Shown: positions 44,091-54,719, counted from the stretch's first letter. The stretch: 64,000 nucleotides of DNA from Streptomyces rubrogriseus (GCF_027947575.1 NZ_CP116256.1:7440001-7504000), one strand, 5' to 3'. Translations and numbers: made by a program. Notes: generated by a model from the letters alone, not told the origin.

Positions 44091-45365
44091 GTGCCCGCTC
44101 CCAAGAAGGCCCTCAGGCGATCCCTGACGGTCACCTCCGCCGCCCTGACCGCTCTCGCCCTCCTCTCCCCCGCCGCGCTCGCCGCCCCGAGCCCGTCGAC
44201 GAGTCCGTCGGCCACTCCGCCGGCGTCGATGTCGGGCGTGGGCGGCGCGCGGCTCGGGAAGCCCGGAACGCAGGTGGACCTGGCGGGCGGGGCGCCCGTG
44301 CTGCCGAAGGACCTCACGGCCCGGTCGTGGATCGTCGCGGACGCCGAGTCGGGCGACGTGCTGGCCGCGCACAACGCGCACTGGGAGCTGGCCCCGGCGA
44401 GCACCCTGAAGATGCTGTTCGCGGACACGCTGCTGCCGAAGTGGCCGAAGACGACGAAGCGCAAGGTCCAGGTCTCCGACCTCGCGGGCATCGGCTCCGG
44501 GTCCAGCATGGTGGGGATCAAGGAGAACGAGACGTACACGGTCGAGGACCTGTGGCGCGGGGTCTTCCTGATGTCCGGAAACGACGCGGTGCACGTGCTG
44601 GCCGCAATGAACGGCGGCGTCGAGCCCACCGTGCGGGAAATGAACGCACACGCCGAGGAACTCCAAGCCCTCGACACGACCGCGGTCAGCCCCGACGGCT
44701 ACGACATGCCGGGGCAGGTCTCCTCCGCGTACGACCTGACGCTCTTCGCCCGTTCGGGGCTGCAGAAGAAGGACTTCCGCGAGTACGCCTCCACGGTCCG
44801 CGCGGATTTCCCGGGCGAGACGAAGAAGGACAAGAAGGGCAGGACGTCCCGCGAGCCGTACGAGATCCAGAACACCAACCGTCTGCTGCGAGGCGACTAC
44901 GACGTCGAGGTCTACCCCGGCATCGCGGGCGTGAAGAACGGCAACACCACCAACGCGGGTTCCACTTTCACGGGCGTCGCCGAGCGCGGCGGCCGGGTGC
45001 TGCTCGTCACCGTGATGAACCCGGCGAAGGACGAGCACAACGAGGTCTACAAGGAGACCGCCCGGCTGTTCGACTGGGGCTTCCAGGCGGCCGGCAAGGT
45101 GCGGCCGGTGGGGGAGCTGGTGCGGCCGAGGAGCGCCACCGCGGCGAGCCCCTCGGCGGAGGCCTCCGGTGAGGCGGGCGGCACCGGGAAGGGCGCCGCG
45201 GGCACCAAGCCGGTGGCGGGTGCCGCGGCCGGGAACGGGGCCGGCGGGGCCGGGGTCGCGGCCGGTGTCGCCGCGGGGGTGCTGGTGCTGCTCGCAGGCG
45301 GTGCGTTCCTGATCAACCGGAAGTGGCCGCTGCCGGACCTGGTCCGTCGCCGGACCCGTCCGTGA
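44091..45365 (+). CDS. D-alanyl-D-alanine carboxypeptidase (peptidase S11), membrane-anchored
   Basis: This 424-residue low-molecular-weight penicillin-binding protein trims the terminal D-Ala of peptidoglycan pentapeptides. A signal peptide runs to about residue 32 (LTVTSAALTALALLSPAALA). Motifs are SxxK in PASTLKMLFA, SxN in MSGNDAVHVL and the KTG box as KNG in AGVKNGNTTNAG. A C-terminal helix (GVAAGVLVLLAGGAFLI) with cationic end anchors it outside. The S. coelicolor homologue is tied by earlier work, as I recall, to the teichulosonic acid phenotype. Its last 53 bp overlap the convergent YihY gene. Confidence 0.9.
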   Translation: MPAPKKALRRSLTVTSAALTALALLSPAALAAPSPSTSPSATPPASMSGVGGARLGKPGTQVDLAGGAPVLPKDLTARSWIVADAESGDVLAAHNAHWELAPASTLKMLFADTLLPKWPKTTKRKVQVSDLAGIGSGSSMVGIKENETYTVEDLWRGVFLMSGNDAVHVLAAMNGGVEPTVREMNAHAEELQALDTTAVSPDGYDMPGQVSSAYDLTLFARSGLQKKDFREYASTVRADFPGETKKDKKGRTSREPYEIQNTNRLLRGDYDVEVYPGIAGVKNGNTTNAGSTFTGVAERGGRVLLVTVMNPAKDEHNEVYKETARLFDWGFQAAGKVRPVGELVRPRSATAASPSAEASGEAGGTGKGAAGTKPVAGAAAGNGAGGAGVAAGVAAGVLVLLAGGAFLINRKWPLPDLVRRRTRP

Positions 45366-46245
45366 CGTCCGCGTCGCCCGGCTCCCCCAGTTCCTGCGCC
45401 TTGCTGCCCGTCGCCGTCCAGGAGGCGCAGAACAGCACCAGCTTCGCGGTGAAGTTGATCCACAGCAGCAGGGCGACGGGGACGCCGAAGGCGCCGTACA
45501 TGCTCTTCGCCGCGACGCCCTGGATGTAGCCGCTGAGCAGCAGTTTCAGCAGTTCGAAGCCGACCGCGCCGATCAGCGCGGCCACCACCAGGCGGCGGCG
45601 CTCGGGCTGGACGCCGGGCAGCAGGGTCAGCACGTACAGCAGCAGCAGGAAGTCGGCGAGCACGGCGACGGCGAAGGCGGCGACGTAGAGCAGGACGCCG
45701 CCGACCCCGCCCTGGGCGAGGCCGATGGTGCGGATGATCCAGCCGACCAGCGCCGAGGCGACGGTGGAGATGCCGACGGTGATCAGCAGCGCGCCGCCGA
45801 GACCGACGAGGACACCCGCGTCCTTGGCCCGGTGCAGGACCGGGTTCTCCTCCTCGTCGGGCAGCTCCCACACGGCGCGCAGGCAGCCCCGGGTGGCCTC
45901 GATCCAGCCCATGCCGGTGAACAGGAGCAGGAGCGCGGAGATCACACCGACGGTGCCGGCGTTGTCGACGAGGCCCTGGATGTTCAGCTGGTCGGAGATG
46001 CCGGGGATCTGCTCGGCGAGCTTGTCCTGGAGCTTGTCCTGCTGCTGCTTGTTCAGCGTGGCGGCGGCGACGGCGGCGGCCAGGCTCAGCAGCGGGAACA
46101 GCGCGACGAAGCTGGTGAAGGTCATGGCGGCGGCCAGCCGGGACCACTTCACCCGGTCGAGACGCTCGTAGGAGCGCCACGCGTGCGTGGTCATCAGGCG
46201 GGCGATCCACGGTCCCACGACGGGGAGCTTCTTCAGCCAGTCCAT
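45313..46245 (-). CDS. YihY/BrkB-family inner membrane protein
   Basis: This is a 310-residue protein of the YihY/virulence factor BrkB family. It has about six helices with family segments LAAAMTFTSFVALFPLLSLA, GMGWIEATRGCLRAVW, ALVGWIIRTIGL and SMYGAFGVPVALLLWINFTA. ATG 46245 (MDWLKKLPVVG) is preferred; ATG 46278 would add 11 residues. It overlaps the end of gtrA by 13 bp. The acidic C-terminal tail overlaps the carboxypeptidase gene on the other strand. Function unknown; the family includes exopolysaccharide and putative lipid-linked transport roles. Confidence 0.86.
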   Translation of the reverse strand: MDWLKKLPVVGPWIARLMTTHAWRSYERLDRVKWSRLAAAMTFTSFVALFPLLSLAAAVAAATLNKQQQDKLQDKLAEQIPGISDQLNIQGLVDNAGTVGVISALLLLFTGMGWIEATRGCLRAVWELPDEEENPVLHRAKDAGVLVGLGGALLITVGISTVASALVGWIIRTIGLAQGGVGGVLLYVAAFAVAVLADFLLLLYVLTLLPGVQPERRRLVVAALIGAVGFELLKLLLSGYIQGVAAKSMYGAFGVPVALLLWINFTAKLVLFCASWTATGSKAQELGEPGDADVTDGSGDGPGPAAATSG

Positions 46246-46706
46246 GATCCGACCCTGCCCCCGCTCGTCGCGTTCCATGATCCCGAGGGCCCCCCGGATC
46301 CGGCCGCGGACCGGAAGACCAGTGTCCTTGTGCCCCAGAAGCGCAGGATCGTGCCCAGGATCATGCCGACCCCGGCGCCGGAGACCGTGTCGGCGCGCTG
46401 CGAGGTGAGGCCGAGCCCGTAGTGGCTGACGGCCAGGCAGAGCAGTTGCACGGCGGCGCCGGCGGCGTTCACGGCGAAGAACACCGCGCAGGGGCGCAGG
46501 CCCCGGGGGCGGCCGAGGTGGCGGTAGGTGCCCAGCGCGTTGCCCGCGTAGGCGACCGAGCAGCCCGCGACGAAGGAGAGGGCCTTGGCGGTGAGCGGGT
46601 CGAGACCGGCCGGGCCGCGCAGGCACGTGAAGAGGCCGAGGTCGACGGCGTAGGCGAGCAGGCCGGCGGAGGCGAAGCCCAGCAGTTCACGCCGGCCGGC
46701 TACCAA
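46233..46706 (-). CDS. GtrA-family membrane protein (possible polyprenyl-phosphate sugar flippase)
   Basis: This is a 157-residue four-helix GtrA protein: ELLGFASAGLLAYAVDLGLF, AKALSFVAGCSVAYAGNALG, AVFFAVNAAGAAVQLLCLAV and GVGMILGTILRFWGTRTLVF. The typical N(Y/A)xxNRxWTF pattern ends as LRFWGTRTLVF. Proteins like this help translocate or anchor lipid-linked sugars; the mycobacterial Rv3789 in the decaprenyl-arabinose locus is one. The TTG at 46706 overlaps the DPPR synthase stop by 7 bp; no ATG or GTG is in place. A neighbour of DPPR synthase, PAP2 and DprE1/E2. Confidence 0.83.
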   Translation of the reverse strand: MVAGRRELLGFASAGLLAYAVDLGLFTCLRGPAGLDPLTAKALSFVAGCSVAYAGNALGTYRHLGRPRGLRPCAVFFAVNAAGAAVQLLCLAVSHYGLGLTSQRADTVSGAGVGMILGTILRFWGTRTLVFRSAAGSGGPSGSWNATSGGRVGSWTG

Positions 46707-47668
46707 TTGGCCACCGCCAGGCCGTACATCGCGAGCCAGACCACGCCGATCAGCGCGAGGGCGCGGTCGCGCAGGACGACGTCCTCGGGCTCGCCCGCGG
46801 TGCCGCGGTCGGCGAAGACGGCGTAGCGCAGGACGGCCAGGACGAAGGGGATCACGGAGAGCTGGCGCCAGGGCAGCACGCTGGTGTGCGGGACACCGCC
46901 CTCCTCCATGGCCCACAGGCAGTAGCCGAGGACGGCGACCCCGGCGGCGAGCTGCCAGACGAAGCGGAGGTAGCCGGTGGTGTACTCGGTGAGCAGCGCG
47001 CGCGTGGCACCGTCCTTCCCGGCCATCTGCACGGCTTCGGAGTAGCGCTTGGCGGCGACCATGAACAGGGCGCCGAAGCCGGTGGTGATGAGGAACCAGC
47101 GCGACAGGGGGATGCCGAGCGCGAGTCCGCCGATCATCGCCCGCATCAGAAAACCGGTGGTGACGACGGCGAGGTCGACGACCAGGACGTGCTTGAGGCT
47201 GACGCAGTACGCCAGTTGCATGGCCAGGTAGGCGGTCAGCAGGGCCGCGACGGGCGCGGGGCACAGCCAGGCGGCGAGGACGGGCGCGAGGACGCCCAGG
47301 ACGCCTCCGACGGCGTGGGCGAGCGGCACCGGGACGTCTCCGGCGGCGACCGGGCGGTGCCGTTTGACGGGGTGGGCGCGGTCGGCCTCGGCGTCGCGGG
47401 CGTCGTTGACCAGGTAGACGGCGGCGGCGCAGGCGGTGAACAGGGCGAAGACCAGGGCGAGCCGGCCCAGCGCGTGCGCGGAGAACAGCTCGCCGGCGGC
47501 GGCCGGGGCCGCGACGACCAGGACGTTCTTGACCCACTGACGGGGGCGCGCGGTGCGCAGCAGTCCGGCCGGGACCCGTCTCGCGCGACGCGGCGGGTCG
47601 GGCTCCCGCTGCTGTTCGGGGCCGCGTTGGCGCAGGACGGCGGTGTCGGTGACGGCCGTGTCAGTCAC
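46700..47668 (-). CDS. Decaprenyl-phosphate phosphoribosyltransferase (UbiA family)
   Basis: This is a 322-residue UbiA-type membrane enzyme that attaches 5-phosphoribose from PRPP to decaprenyl phosphate (Rv3806c type). The motifs are RTARPRQWVKNVLV, AVYLVNDARDAEADRAHPVK (N-D-x-x-D magnesium site with RHRP) and, in the second half, FLMRAMIGGLALGIPLSRWF with VAAKRYSEA. GTG 47668 is used. It overlaps PAP2 and gtrA on its two sides. With the neighbouring phosphatase and epimerase it completes decaprenylphosphoryl-arabinose formation. Confidence 0.87.
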   Translation of the reverse strand: MTDTAVTDTAVLRQRGPEQQREPDPPRRARRVPAGLLRTARPRQWVKNVLVVAAPAAAGELFSAHALGRLALVFALFTACAAAVYLVNDARDAEADRAHPVKRHRPVAAGDVPVPLAHAVGGVLGVLAPVLAAWLCPAPVAALLTAYLAMQLAYCVSLKHVLVVDLAVVTTGFLMRAMIGGLALGIPLSRWFLITTGFGALFMVAAKRYSEAVQMAGKDGATRALLTEYTTGYLRFVWQLAAGVAVLGYCLWAMEEGGVPHTSVLPWRQLSVIPFVLAVLRYAVFADRGTAGEPEDVVLRDRALALIGVVWLAMYGLAVANW

Positions 47669-48170
47669 GGGTGCCTCCGCGCATCCAGCCGGCACCGAGC
47701 CGGGCCGTGAGCGCGCCCAGGGCGGCGCCCGCGGCGACGTCGGAGGGGTAGTGGACGCCGACGACCAGCCGGGAGGCGCACACGGCGGCGGCGAGCGGCC
47801 AGGCGGCACGCACCCCGAGGGTGCCGAAGACCACGGCGGCCGCGGCGGCCGAGGTGGCGTGGGAGCTGGGGAAGGAGTGCCGGCCCGCGGTGCGCACCAG
47901 GGGGACGACGTGCGCGGGGCGGGGTCGGCGCACGACCCGCTTCACGCCCATGCTGACGACGTGGGCGCCCGCGGTGAGGGCGGTGCCGCGCAGCCAGGCC
48001 GTGCGCCGGGGCGCGTCCACGGCGGCCGCGGTGAGGCCCGCCGCGAGCCACAGCGCCCCGTGCTCCCCCGCCCAGGACAGGGCGCGTGCGGCGCCGGCCA
48101 CGCGCGGGTCGGTTCCGTGGGCCCTGAGCGCGCTGACGATCCGGTGGTCCATGTCGTCGAGGTCGTCCAT
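47661..48170 (-). CDS. PAP2-family phosphatase (probable decaprenylphosphoryl-5-phosphoribose phosphatase)
   Basis: This is a 169-residue membrane phosphatase with the three PAP2 motifs KRVVRRPRP, HSFPSSHAT and SRLVVGVHYPSD. It is the likely equivalent of Rv3807c, which dephosphorylates DPPR to decaprenylphosphoryl ribose. It overlaps the DPPR synthase gene by 8 bp and is the first gene of the leftward transcript. The 142-bp gap to divergent dprE1 (48171-48312) probably has both promoters. Confidence 0.87.
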   Translation of the reverse strand: MDDLDDMDHRIVSALRAHGTDPRVAGAARALSWAGEHGALWLAAGLTAAAVDAPRRTAWLRGTALTAGAHVVSMGVKRVVRRPRPAHVVPLVRTAGRHSFPSSHATSAAAAAVVFGTLGVRAAWPLAAAVCASRLVVGVHYPSDVAAGAALGALTARLGAGWMRGGTRD

Positions 48171-48312
48171 GTGGACTCACTGTCCACGCCCGCGGCACGC
48201 GAGGGCGGGCACACCGGAGCGACATACCATTAATCACCCGTTTCAGGGATGCTCCGAATGTTTTGGGACTAACCATTCACACATGGCGAGACGGGGCGAT
48301 ACGGTCACCGCC

Positions 48313-49686
48313 ATGTCTGCCGACACCGTTCCCGACGCCGACTGGGGCACCGTCACCGGCTGGGGCCGCACGGCGCCCACCGCGGCGCTCCTCGTCCGGC
48401 CGCGGACCTACGAGGAGGCGGCCGTCGCCGTCCGGGACTGCGGGGTCCGGGGCGGCATCGCCCGGGGGCTCGGGCGGGCGTACGGGGACGCGGCGCAGAA
48501 CGCCGGGGGTGCCGTGCTCGACATGACGGCCCTGGACCGCGTGCACGCCGTCGACGTCGCGGGCGGCACCGTGCTGTGCGACGCGGGCGTCTCCCTGCAC
48601 CGGCTGATGGAGGTGCTGCTGCCGCTCGGCTGGTTCGTGCCGGTGACGCCCGGCACCCGCTACGTGACGGTCGGCGGGGCGATCGGCGCGGACATCCACG
48701 GCAAGAACCACCACGTGTCGGGGTCCTTCACGCGGCACGTGCTCTCCCTGGAGCTGCTCACCGCCGACGGCCGGGTCCGCACCGTCACCCCGGGCACGCC
48801 CCTGTTCGACGCGACGGCGGGGGGCATGGGGCTGACCGGCGTGATCCTCACCGCGACGCTGCGGCTCCAGCCGGTCGAGACGGCGCTGATGTCGGTCGAC
48901 ACCGAGCGGGCCGGCGACCTGGACGACCTGATGGCCCGGCTGACCGCCACCGACCACCGCTACCGCTACTCGGTCGCCTGGATCGACCTCCTCGCGCGCG
49001 GGCGGGCGACCGGCCGCGCGGTGCTCACCCGCGGCGACCACGCCCCGCTGGACGCGCTGCCCGCCCGTTCGCGCGCCCGGCACGCGCCGCTGGCCTTCCG
49101 CACCTCGCGCCTGCCCGCGACCCCCGACTTCCTGCCGGGCGGACTGCTCAGCCGTACGACGGTGGGCCTGTTCAACGAGGTCTGGTACCGCAAGGCCCCC
49201 CGGGAGAGCCGGGGCCGCCTCCAGCGGATCTCCACCTTCTTCCACCCGCTGGACGGCGTCCCGCACTGGAACCGGGTCTACGGCCGCGGGGGCTTCGTGC
49301 AGTACCAGTTCGTCGTCGGGCACGGCCGCGAGGAGGCCCTGCGCCGGATCGTGCGGCGCATCTCCGCCCGCCGCTGCCCCTCCTTCCTGGCCGTCCTCAA
49401 GCGCTTCGGGGAGGCCGACCCGGGCTGGCTCTCCTTCCCCGTCCCGGGCTGGACGCTCGCCCTCGACATCCCGGCGGGCCTGCCGGGGCTCGGCGCGTTC
49501 CTGGACGAGCTGGACGAGGAGGTCGCGGACGCGGGCGGTCGGGTCTACCTCGCCAAGGACTCCCGGCTTCGCCCCGAACTGCTCGACGCGATGTACCCCC
49601 GCCTGGCCGACTTCCGCGCCCTGCGCGCGGAGCTGGACCCGCGCGGGGTGTTCGTCTCCGACCTGGCCCGCCGCCTCGCCCTGTGA
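48313..49686 (+). CDS. dprE1: DprE1-like FAD oxidase (decaprenylphosphoryl-ribose 2'-oxidase)
   Basis: This is a 457-residue VAO-fold flavoprotein. It shows GLGRAYGDAAQNAGGAVLDM and IGADIHGKNHHVSGSFTRHV (FAD and His132 equivalents), LSLELLTADGRV, KRFGEADPGWLSFPVPGWTL and YLAKDSRLRPELLDAMYP with the catalytic Lys (Lys418 in M. tuberculosis). Position 387, Cys in M. tuberculosis (within WNVCVDFP), aligns with Ala here (WTLALDIP), predicting insensitivity to benzothiazinones. It oxidises the 2-OH of polyprenylphosphoryl ribose for epimerisation. ATG 48313 is chosen; the frame extends further upstream without a sensible start. Confidence 0.88.
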   Translation: MSADTVPDADWGTVTGWGRTAPTAALLVRPRTYEEAAVAVRDCGVRGGIARGLGRAYGDAAQNAGGAVLDMTALDRVHAVDVAGGTVLCDAGVSLHRLMEVLLPLGWFVPVTPGTRYVTVGGAIGADIHGKNHHVSGSFTRHVLSLELLTADGRVRTVTPGTPLFDATAGGMGLTGVILTATLRLQPVETALMSVDTERAGDLDDLMARLTATDHRYRYSVAWIDLLARGRATGRAVLTRGDHAPLDALPARSRARHAPLAFRTSRLPATPDFLPGGLLSRTTVGLFNEVWYRKAPRESRGRLQRISTFFHPLDGVPHWNRVYGRGGFVQYQFVVGHGREEALRRIVRRISARRCPSFLAVLKRFGEADPGWLSFPVPGWTLALDIPAGLPGLGAFLDELDEEVADAGGRVYLAKDSRLRPELLDAMYPRLADFRALRAELDPRGVFVSDLARRLAL

Positions 49687-49705
49687 CGCCCCTGCCACCA
49701 CTGAC

Positions 49706-50476
49706 ATGTCTGGAGCAGTCGTGAAGGACGCCTTCGGCCTCCCCCAGTCCCTCCTCGTCCTCGGCGGTACCTCCGAGATCGCGCTCGCCACCGTGCGCCG
49801 CCTGGTGGCCCGCCGCACCCGTACGGTGTGGCTGGCCGGGCGCCCCTCCCCCGCCCTGGACGCGGCCGCCGGGCAACTGCGCGGGCTCGGCGCCGAGGTG
49901 CGCACGGTCGCCTTCGACGCGCTGGACCCCGAGGGCCACGAGGCGGCGCTCGGCAAGGTGTTCGCCGAGGGCGACATCGACCTGGTGCTGCTGGCCTTCG
50001 GCATCCTGGGCGACCAGGCGCACGACGAACGCGAGCCGCTGAACGCCGTGCGGGTCGCGCAGACCAACTACACCGGCGCGGTCTCGGCCGGGCTGGTCGC
50101 CGCCCGCTCCCTCCAGGCGCAGGGGCACGGCTCGCTGGTGGTGCTCTCCTCCGTCGCCGGTGAGCGGGCCCGCCGCGCCAACTTCATCTACGGCTCCAGC
50201 AAGGCGGGCCTCGACGCCTTCGCGCAGGGCCTGGGCGACGCGCTGCACGGCACGGGCGTGCACGTCATGGTCGTACGCCCCGGGTTCGTGCGCTCGCGGA
50301 TGACCGAGGGGATGGCTCAGGCGCCGCTCGCCACGACGCCCGAGGCGGTGGCCACGGCCATCGAGCTGGGGCTGCGGCGGCGTTCGGAGACGGTGTGGGT
50401 GCCGGGCGCGCTGCGGGTGGTCATGTCCGCGGTGCGGCACCTGCCGCGGGCGGTGTTCCGGCGGCTGCCCGTGTGA
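49706..50476 (+). CDS. dprE2: DprE2-like short-chain reductase
   Basis: This is a 256-residue SDR that would reduce the keto intermediate to decaprenylphosphoryl arabinose with NADH. Motifs are SLLVLGGTSEIALATVRRL (nucleotide loop), LVLLAFGILGDQ, catalytic Ser in VVLSSVAGERARR and YGSSKAGLDAF (YxxxK). The C-terminus is hydrophobic and basic, as in DprE2. It begins 19 bp after dprE1; a GTG at 49721 is an alternative start. Only the 143-bp repeat-rich gap separates it from the convergent RNA ligase-like gene. Confidence 0.88.
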   Translation: MSGAVVKDAFGLPQSLLVLGGTSEIALATVRRLVARRTRTVWLAGRPSPALDAAAGQLRGLGAEVRTVAFDALDPEGHEAALGKVFAEGDIDLVLLAFGILGDQAHDEREPLNAVRVAQTNYTGAVSAGLVAARSLQAQGHGSLVVLSSVAGERARRANFIYGSSKAGLDAFAQGLGDALHGTGVHVMVVRPGFVRSRMTEGMAQAPLATTPEAVATAIELGLRRRSETVWVPGALRVVMSAVRHLPRAVFRRLPV

Positions 50477-50529
50477 CGTCCGGCTGCCGGTGCGACGCCG
50501 GGCAGCCGGTCCGGGGTGCGGCTGCCGCC

Positions 50530-50626
50530 GGTCCGAGGTGCGGCCACCGGTGCGACGTCCGGCTGCCGGTCCGAGGTGCGGCCACCGGTGCGACGTCCGG
50601 CTGCCGGTCCGAGGTGTGGCTACCGG
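50530..50626. repeat. 38-bp tandem minisatellite, two full copies and part of a third
   Basis: Copies are 50530-50567 and 50568-50605 (identical) and 50606-50626 (partial, with two changes). Each unit starts GGTCCGAGGTGCGGCCACCG and ends GTGCGACGTCCGGCTGCC. The preceding 50 bp contain degenerate pieces. The stop of the leftward gene (50620-50622) lies inside the third copy. Confidence 0.85.
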
Positions 50627-51198
50627 GTCGGCAGGGAGCCGGTCTCCACACGGCCGGCCTGCGGGGGCACGGTGGCGCTGCCGAAGGGGAACTCGCGCAG
50701 CTTGCGCCAGACCGCGTCGGCGCCCTGCTCGTACAGCGCGAAGCCGGTGCAGGGCCACTGGGCCTCGTAGTCGGACAGCTCCTCGTAGGCGCGGTCCATC
50801 GCCGCCTCGTCGATGCCGTGCGCCACGGTGACGTGCGGGTGGTACGGGAACTGCAGTTCGCGGGGGACGGGGCCGGACGCGTCGCGCACCCGCTTCTGCA
50901 GCCAGGAGCAGGCCGCCGCGCCCTCGACCACCTGGACGAAGACGACGGGCGACAGCGGCCGGAAGGTCCCGGTGCCGGACAGCCGCATCGGGAAGGGCCG
51001 GCCGCGTGCCGCCACCTCCGCCAAGTGCGCCTCGACGGCGGGCAGCGCGGCGCCGTCGACCTCGGTCGGCGGCAGCAGGGTGACGTGCGTGGGGATGCCG
51101 TGAGCAGCGGCGTCGCCGAAGCCCGCGCGCAGCTGCTGGAGCTTGCTGCCGTGAGGCTCCGGGACCGCGATCGACACGCCGATCGTTACGGTCCCCAC
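50620..51198 (-). CDS. 2'-5' RNA ligase / LigT-like phosphoesterase family protein
   Basis: This is a 192-residue 2H phosphoesterase-fold protein, with the two HxTx motifs IPTHVTLLPP and YHPHVTVAHG separated by about 90 residues. The fold acts on 2'-5' or cyclic phosphodiester bonds; the physiological substrate is unknown in actinomycetes. GTG 51198 has CAGGAG 5 bases upstream. It ends in the minisatellite, so its last residues (VETGSLPTR) may vary between strains. Confidence 0.83.
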   Translation of the reverse strand: MGTVTIGVSIAVPEPHGSKLQQLRAGFGDAAAHGIPTHVTLLPPTEVDGAALPAVEAHLAEVAARGRPFPMRLSGTGTFRPLSPVVFVQVVEGAAACSWLQKRVRDASGPVPRELQFPYHPHVTVAHGIDEAAMDRAYEELSDYEAQWPCTGFALYEQGADAVWRKLREFPFGSATVPPQAGRVETGSLPTR

Positions 51199-51327
51199 TT
51201 CGTCTCCTGTCGTTGTGTGTCCTTCGGACGGACACCCGGATATCGACTGTACGGCCACCGCCGTGCCGTGGGCAGGCGCAACCGGAGTGATGTGCAGCGC
51301 TACGGCGGCATGCCGGGGCGCACGGAC

Positions 51328-51342
51328 GGTGCCGGGGGCACC
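51328..51342 (-). terminator. Short hairpin after trpS
   Basis: GGTGCC GGG GGCACC forms a 6-bp perfect stem 32 bp downstream of the trpS stop at 51375. It is short and no U-tract follows. The 176-bp gap 51199-51374 also contains GTGTCC/GGACAC (51217-51235). Confidence 0.4.
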
Positions 51343-51374
51343 GCGGCGGCGGCACTCCCGGGCGGTGTCGCGGG

Positions 51375-53215
<1,841 letters not shown>

Positions 53216-53235
53216 CCGGCGCTCCGGGCGGCAGG

Positions 53236-54681
53236 TCAGCCGAGGTCGATCTCCGGGTACAGCGGGAAGCCGGCCACCAGGTCGGTGGCTCGGTGCGAGA
53301 TCTCGTCGGCGACCTTCGCGTCGAGGACGTGGGAGGCCTTGGACGGGGCGCCGGACTTGGTGGTGCCGGGCTCGGTGGCGGTGAGGACGCGGTCGATGAG
53401 GCCCGCGACCTCGTCCATCTCCGCCGTGCCGAGACCGCGCGTGGTGAGCGCCGGGGTGCCGATGCGGATGCCGGAGGTGTACCAGGCGCCGTTCGGGTCG
53501 GCCGGGATGGCGTTGCGGTTGGTGACGATGCCGGAGTCGAGCAGCGCGGCCTCGGCCTGTCGGCCGGTGAGGCCGTAGGAGGAGGCCACGTCGATCAGGT
53601 TGAGGTGGTTGTCGGTGCCCCCGGTCACCAGGGTGGCGCCGCGCTTGGTCAGGCCCTCGGCGAGCGCGCGGGCGTTGTCCACGATGCGCTGGGCGTAGTC
53701 CTGGAACGCGGGCTGCCGGGCCTCGGCGAGGGCGACGGCCTTGGCGGCCATGACGTGCGGCAGCGGGCCGCCGAGCACCATCGGGCAGCCGCGGTCGACC
53801 TGGTCCTTGAGGGAGTCGTCGCACAGGACCATGCCGCCGCGCGGGCCGCGCAGCGACTTGTGGGTGGTGGTCGTCACGATCTGGGCGTGCGGGACCGGGT
53901 CGAAGTCGCCGGTGAGCACCTTGCCCGCGACGAGTCCGGCGAAGTGCGCCATGTCGACCATGAGGGTCGCGCCGACCTCGTCGGCGATCTCGCGCATGAT
54001 CCGGAAGTTCACCAGCCGGGGGTACGCGGAGTAGCCCGCGACGATGATCAGTGGCTTGAACTCGCGGGCGGAGGCGCGCAGGGCCTCGTAGTCGATGAGG
54101 CCGGTGGCCGGGTCGGTGCCGTAGGAGCGCTGGTCGAACATCTTGCCGCTGATGTTGGGGCGGAAGCCGTGGGTGAGGTGGCCGCCGGCGTCCAGGGACA
54201 TGCCGAGCATCCGCTGGTTGCCGAAGGCCTGCCGCAGCTCGGCCCAGTCGGCGTCGGTCAGGTCGTTGACCTGGCGGGCGCCGGTCTTCTCCAGGAACGG
54301 CACCTCGACGCGGGCGCCGAGGACGGCCCAGAAGGCGACCAGGTTGGCGTCGATGCCGGAGTGCGGCTGGACGTAGGCGTGGCGGGCGCCGAACAGTTCG
54401 CGCGCGTGCTCGGCGGCGAGGGACTCGACGGTGTCGACGTTGCGGCAGCCGGCGTAGAAGCGGCGGCCGATGGTGCCCTCGGCGTACTTGTCGCTGAACC
54501 AGTTGCCCATCGCCAGGAGCGTGGCCGGGGAGGCGTAGTTCTCGGAGGCGATCAGCTTGAGCATCTCGCGCTGGTCGGCGACCTCCTGGCCGATGGCGTC
54601 CGCGACGCGGGGTTCGACGGCTCGGATGACGTCGAGCGCGGCTCGGTAGGCGGTGGACTCGGGGGAGATTTCGGCGGGCAA
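53236..54681 (-). CDS. glyA: Serine hydroxymethyltransferase
   Basis: This is a 481-residue PLP enzyme that interconverts serine and glycine with tetrahydrofolate and supplies one-carbon units for purine synthesis. It shows [60 protein letters not shown], the PLP-Lys in [14 protein letters not shown] and [13 protein letters not shown]. It has extra loops compared with the usual 415-420 residues, similar to other actinobacterial long forms. TTG 54681 has GGAGG at ideal spacing. A ZTP-type riboswitch is in its leader, 39 bases upstream. Confidence 0.94.
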   Translation of the reverse strand: MPAEISPESTAYRAALDVIRAVEPRVADAIGQEVADQREMLKLIASENYASPATLLAMGNWFSDKYAEGTIGRRFYAGCRNVDTVESLAAEHARELFGARHAYVQPHSGIDANLVAFWAVLGARVEVPFLEKTGARQVNDLTDADWAELRQAFGNQRMLGMSLDAGGHLTHGFRPNISGKMFDQRSYGTDPATGLIDYEALRASAREFKPLIIVAGYSAYPRLVNFRIMREIADEVGATLMVDMAHFAGLVAGKVLTGDFDPVPHAQIVTTTTHKSLRGPRGGMVLCDDSLKDQVDRGCPMVLGGPLPHVMAAKAVALAEARQPAFQDYAQRIVDNARALAEGLTKRGATLVTGGTDNHLNLIDVASSYGLTGRQAEAALLDSGIVTNRNAIPADPNGAWYTSGIRIGTPALTTRGLGTAEMDEVAGLIDRVLTATEPGTTKSGAPSKASHVLDAKVADEISHRATDLVAGFPLYPEIDLG

Positions 54682-54719
54682 GGGGTCCTCCGGACGTCGG
54701 TTGCAGCGTTCGCGGTACG

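Noticed and set aside
50477..50626. CRISPR array at the 38-bp repeats
   Set aside because: The copies are directly abutting with no spacers and no cas genes are near.
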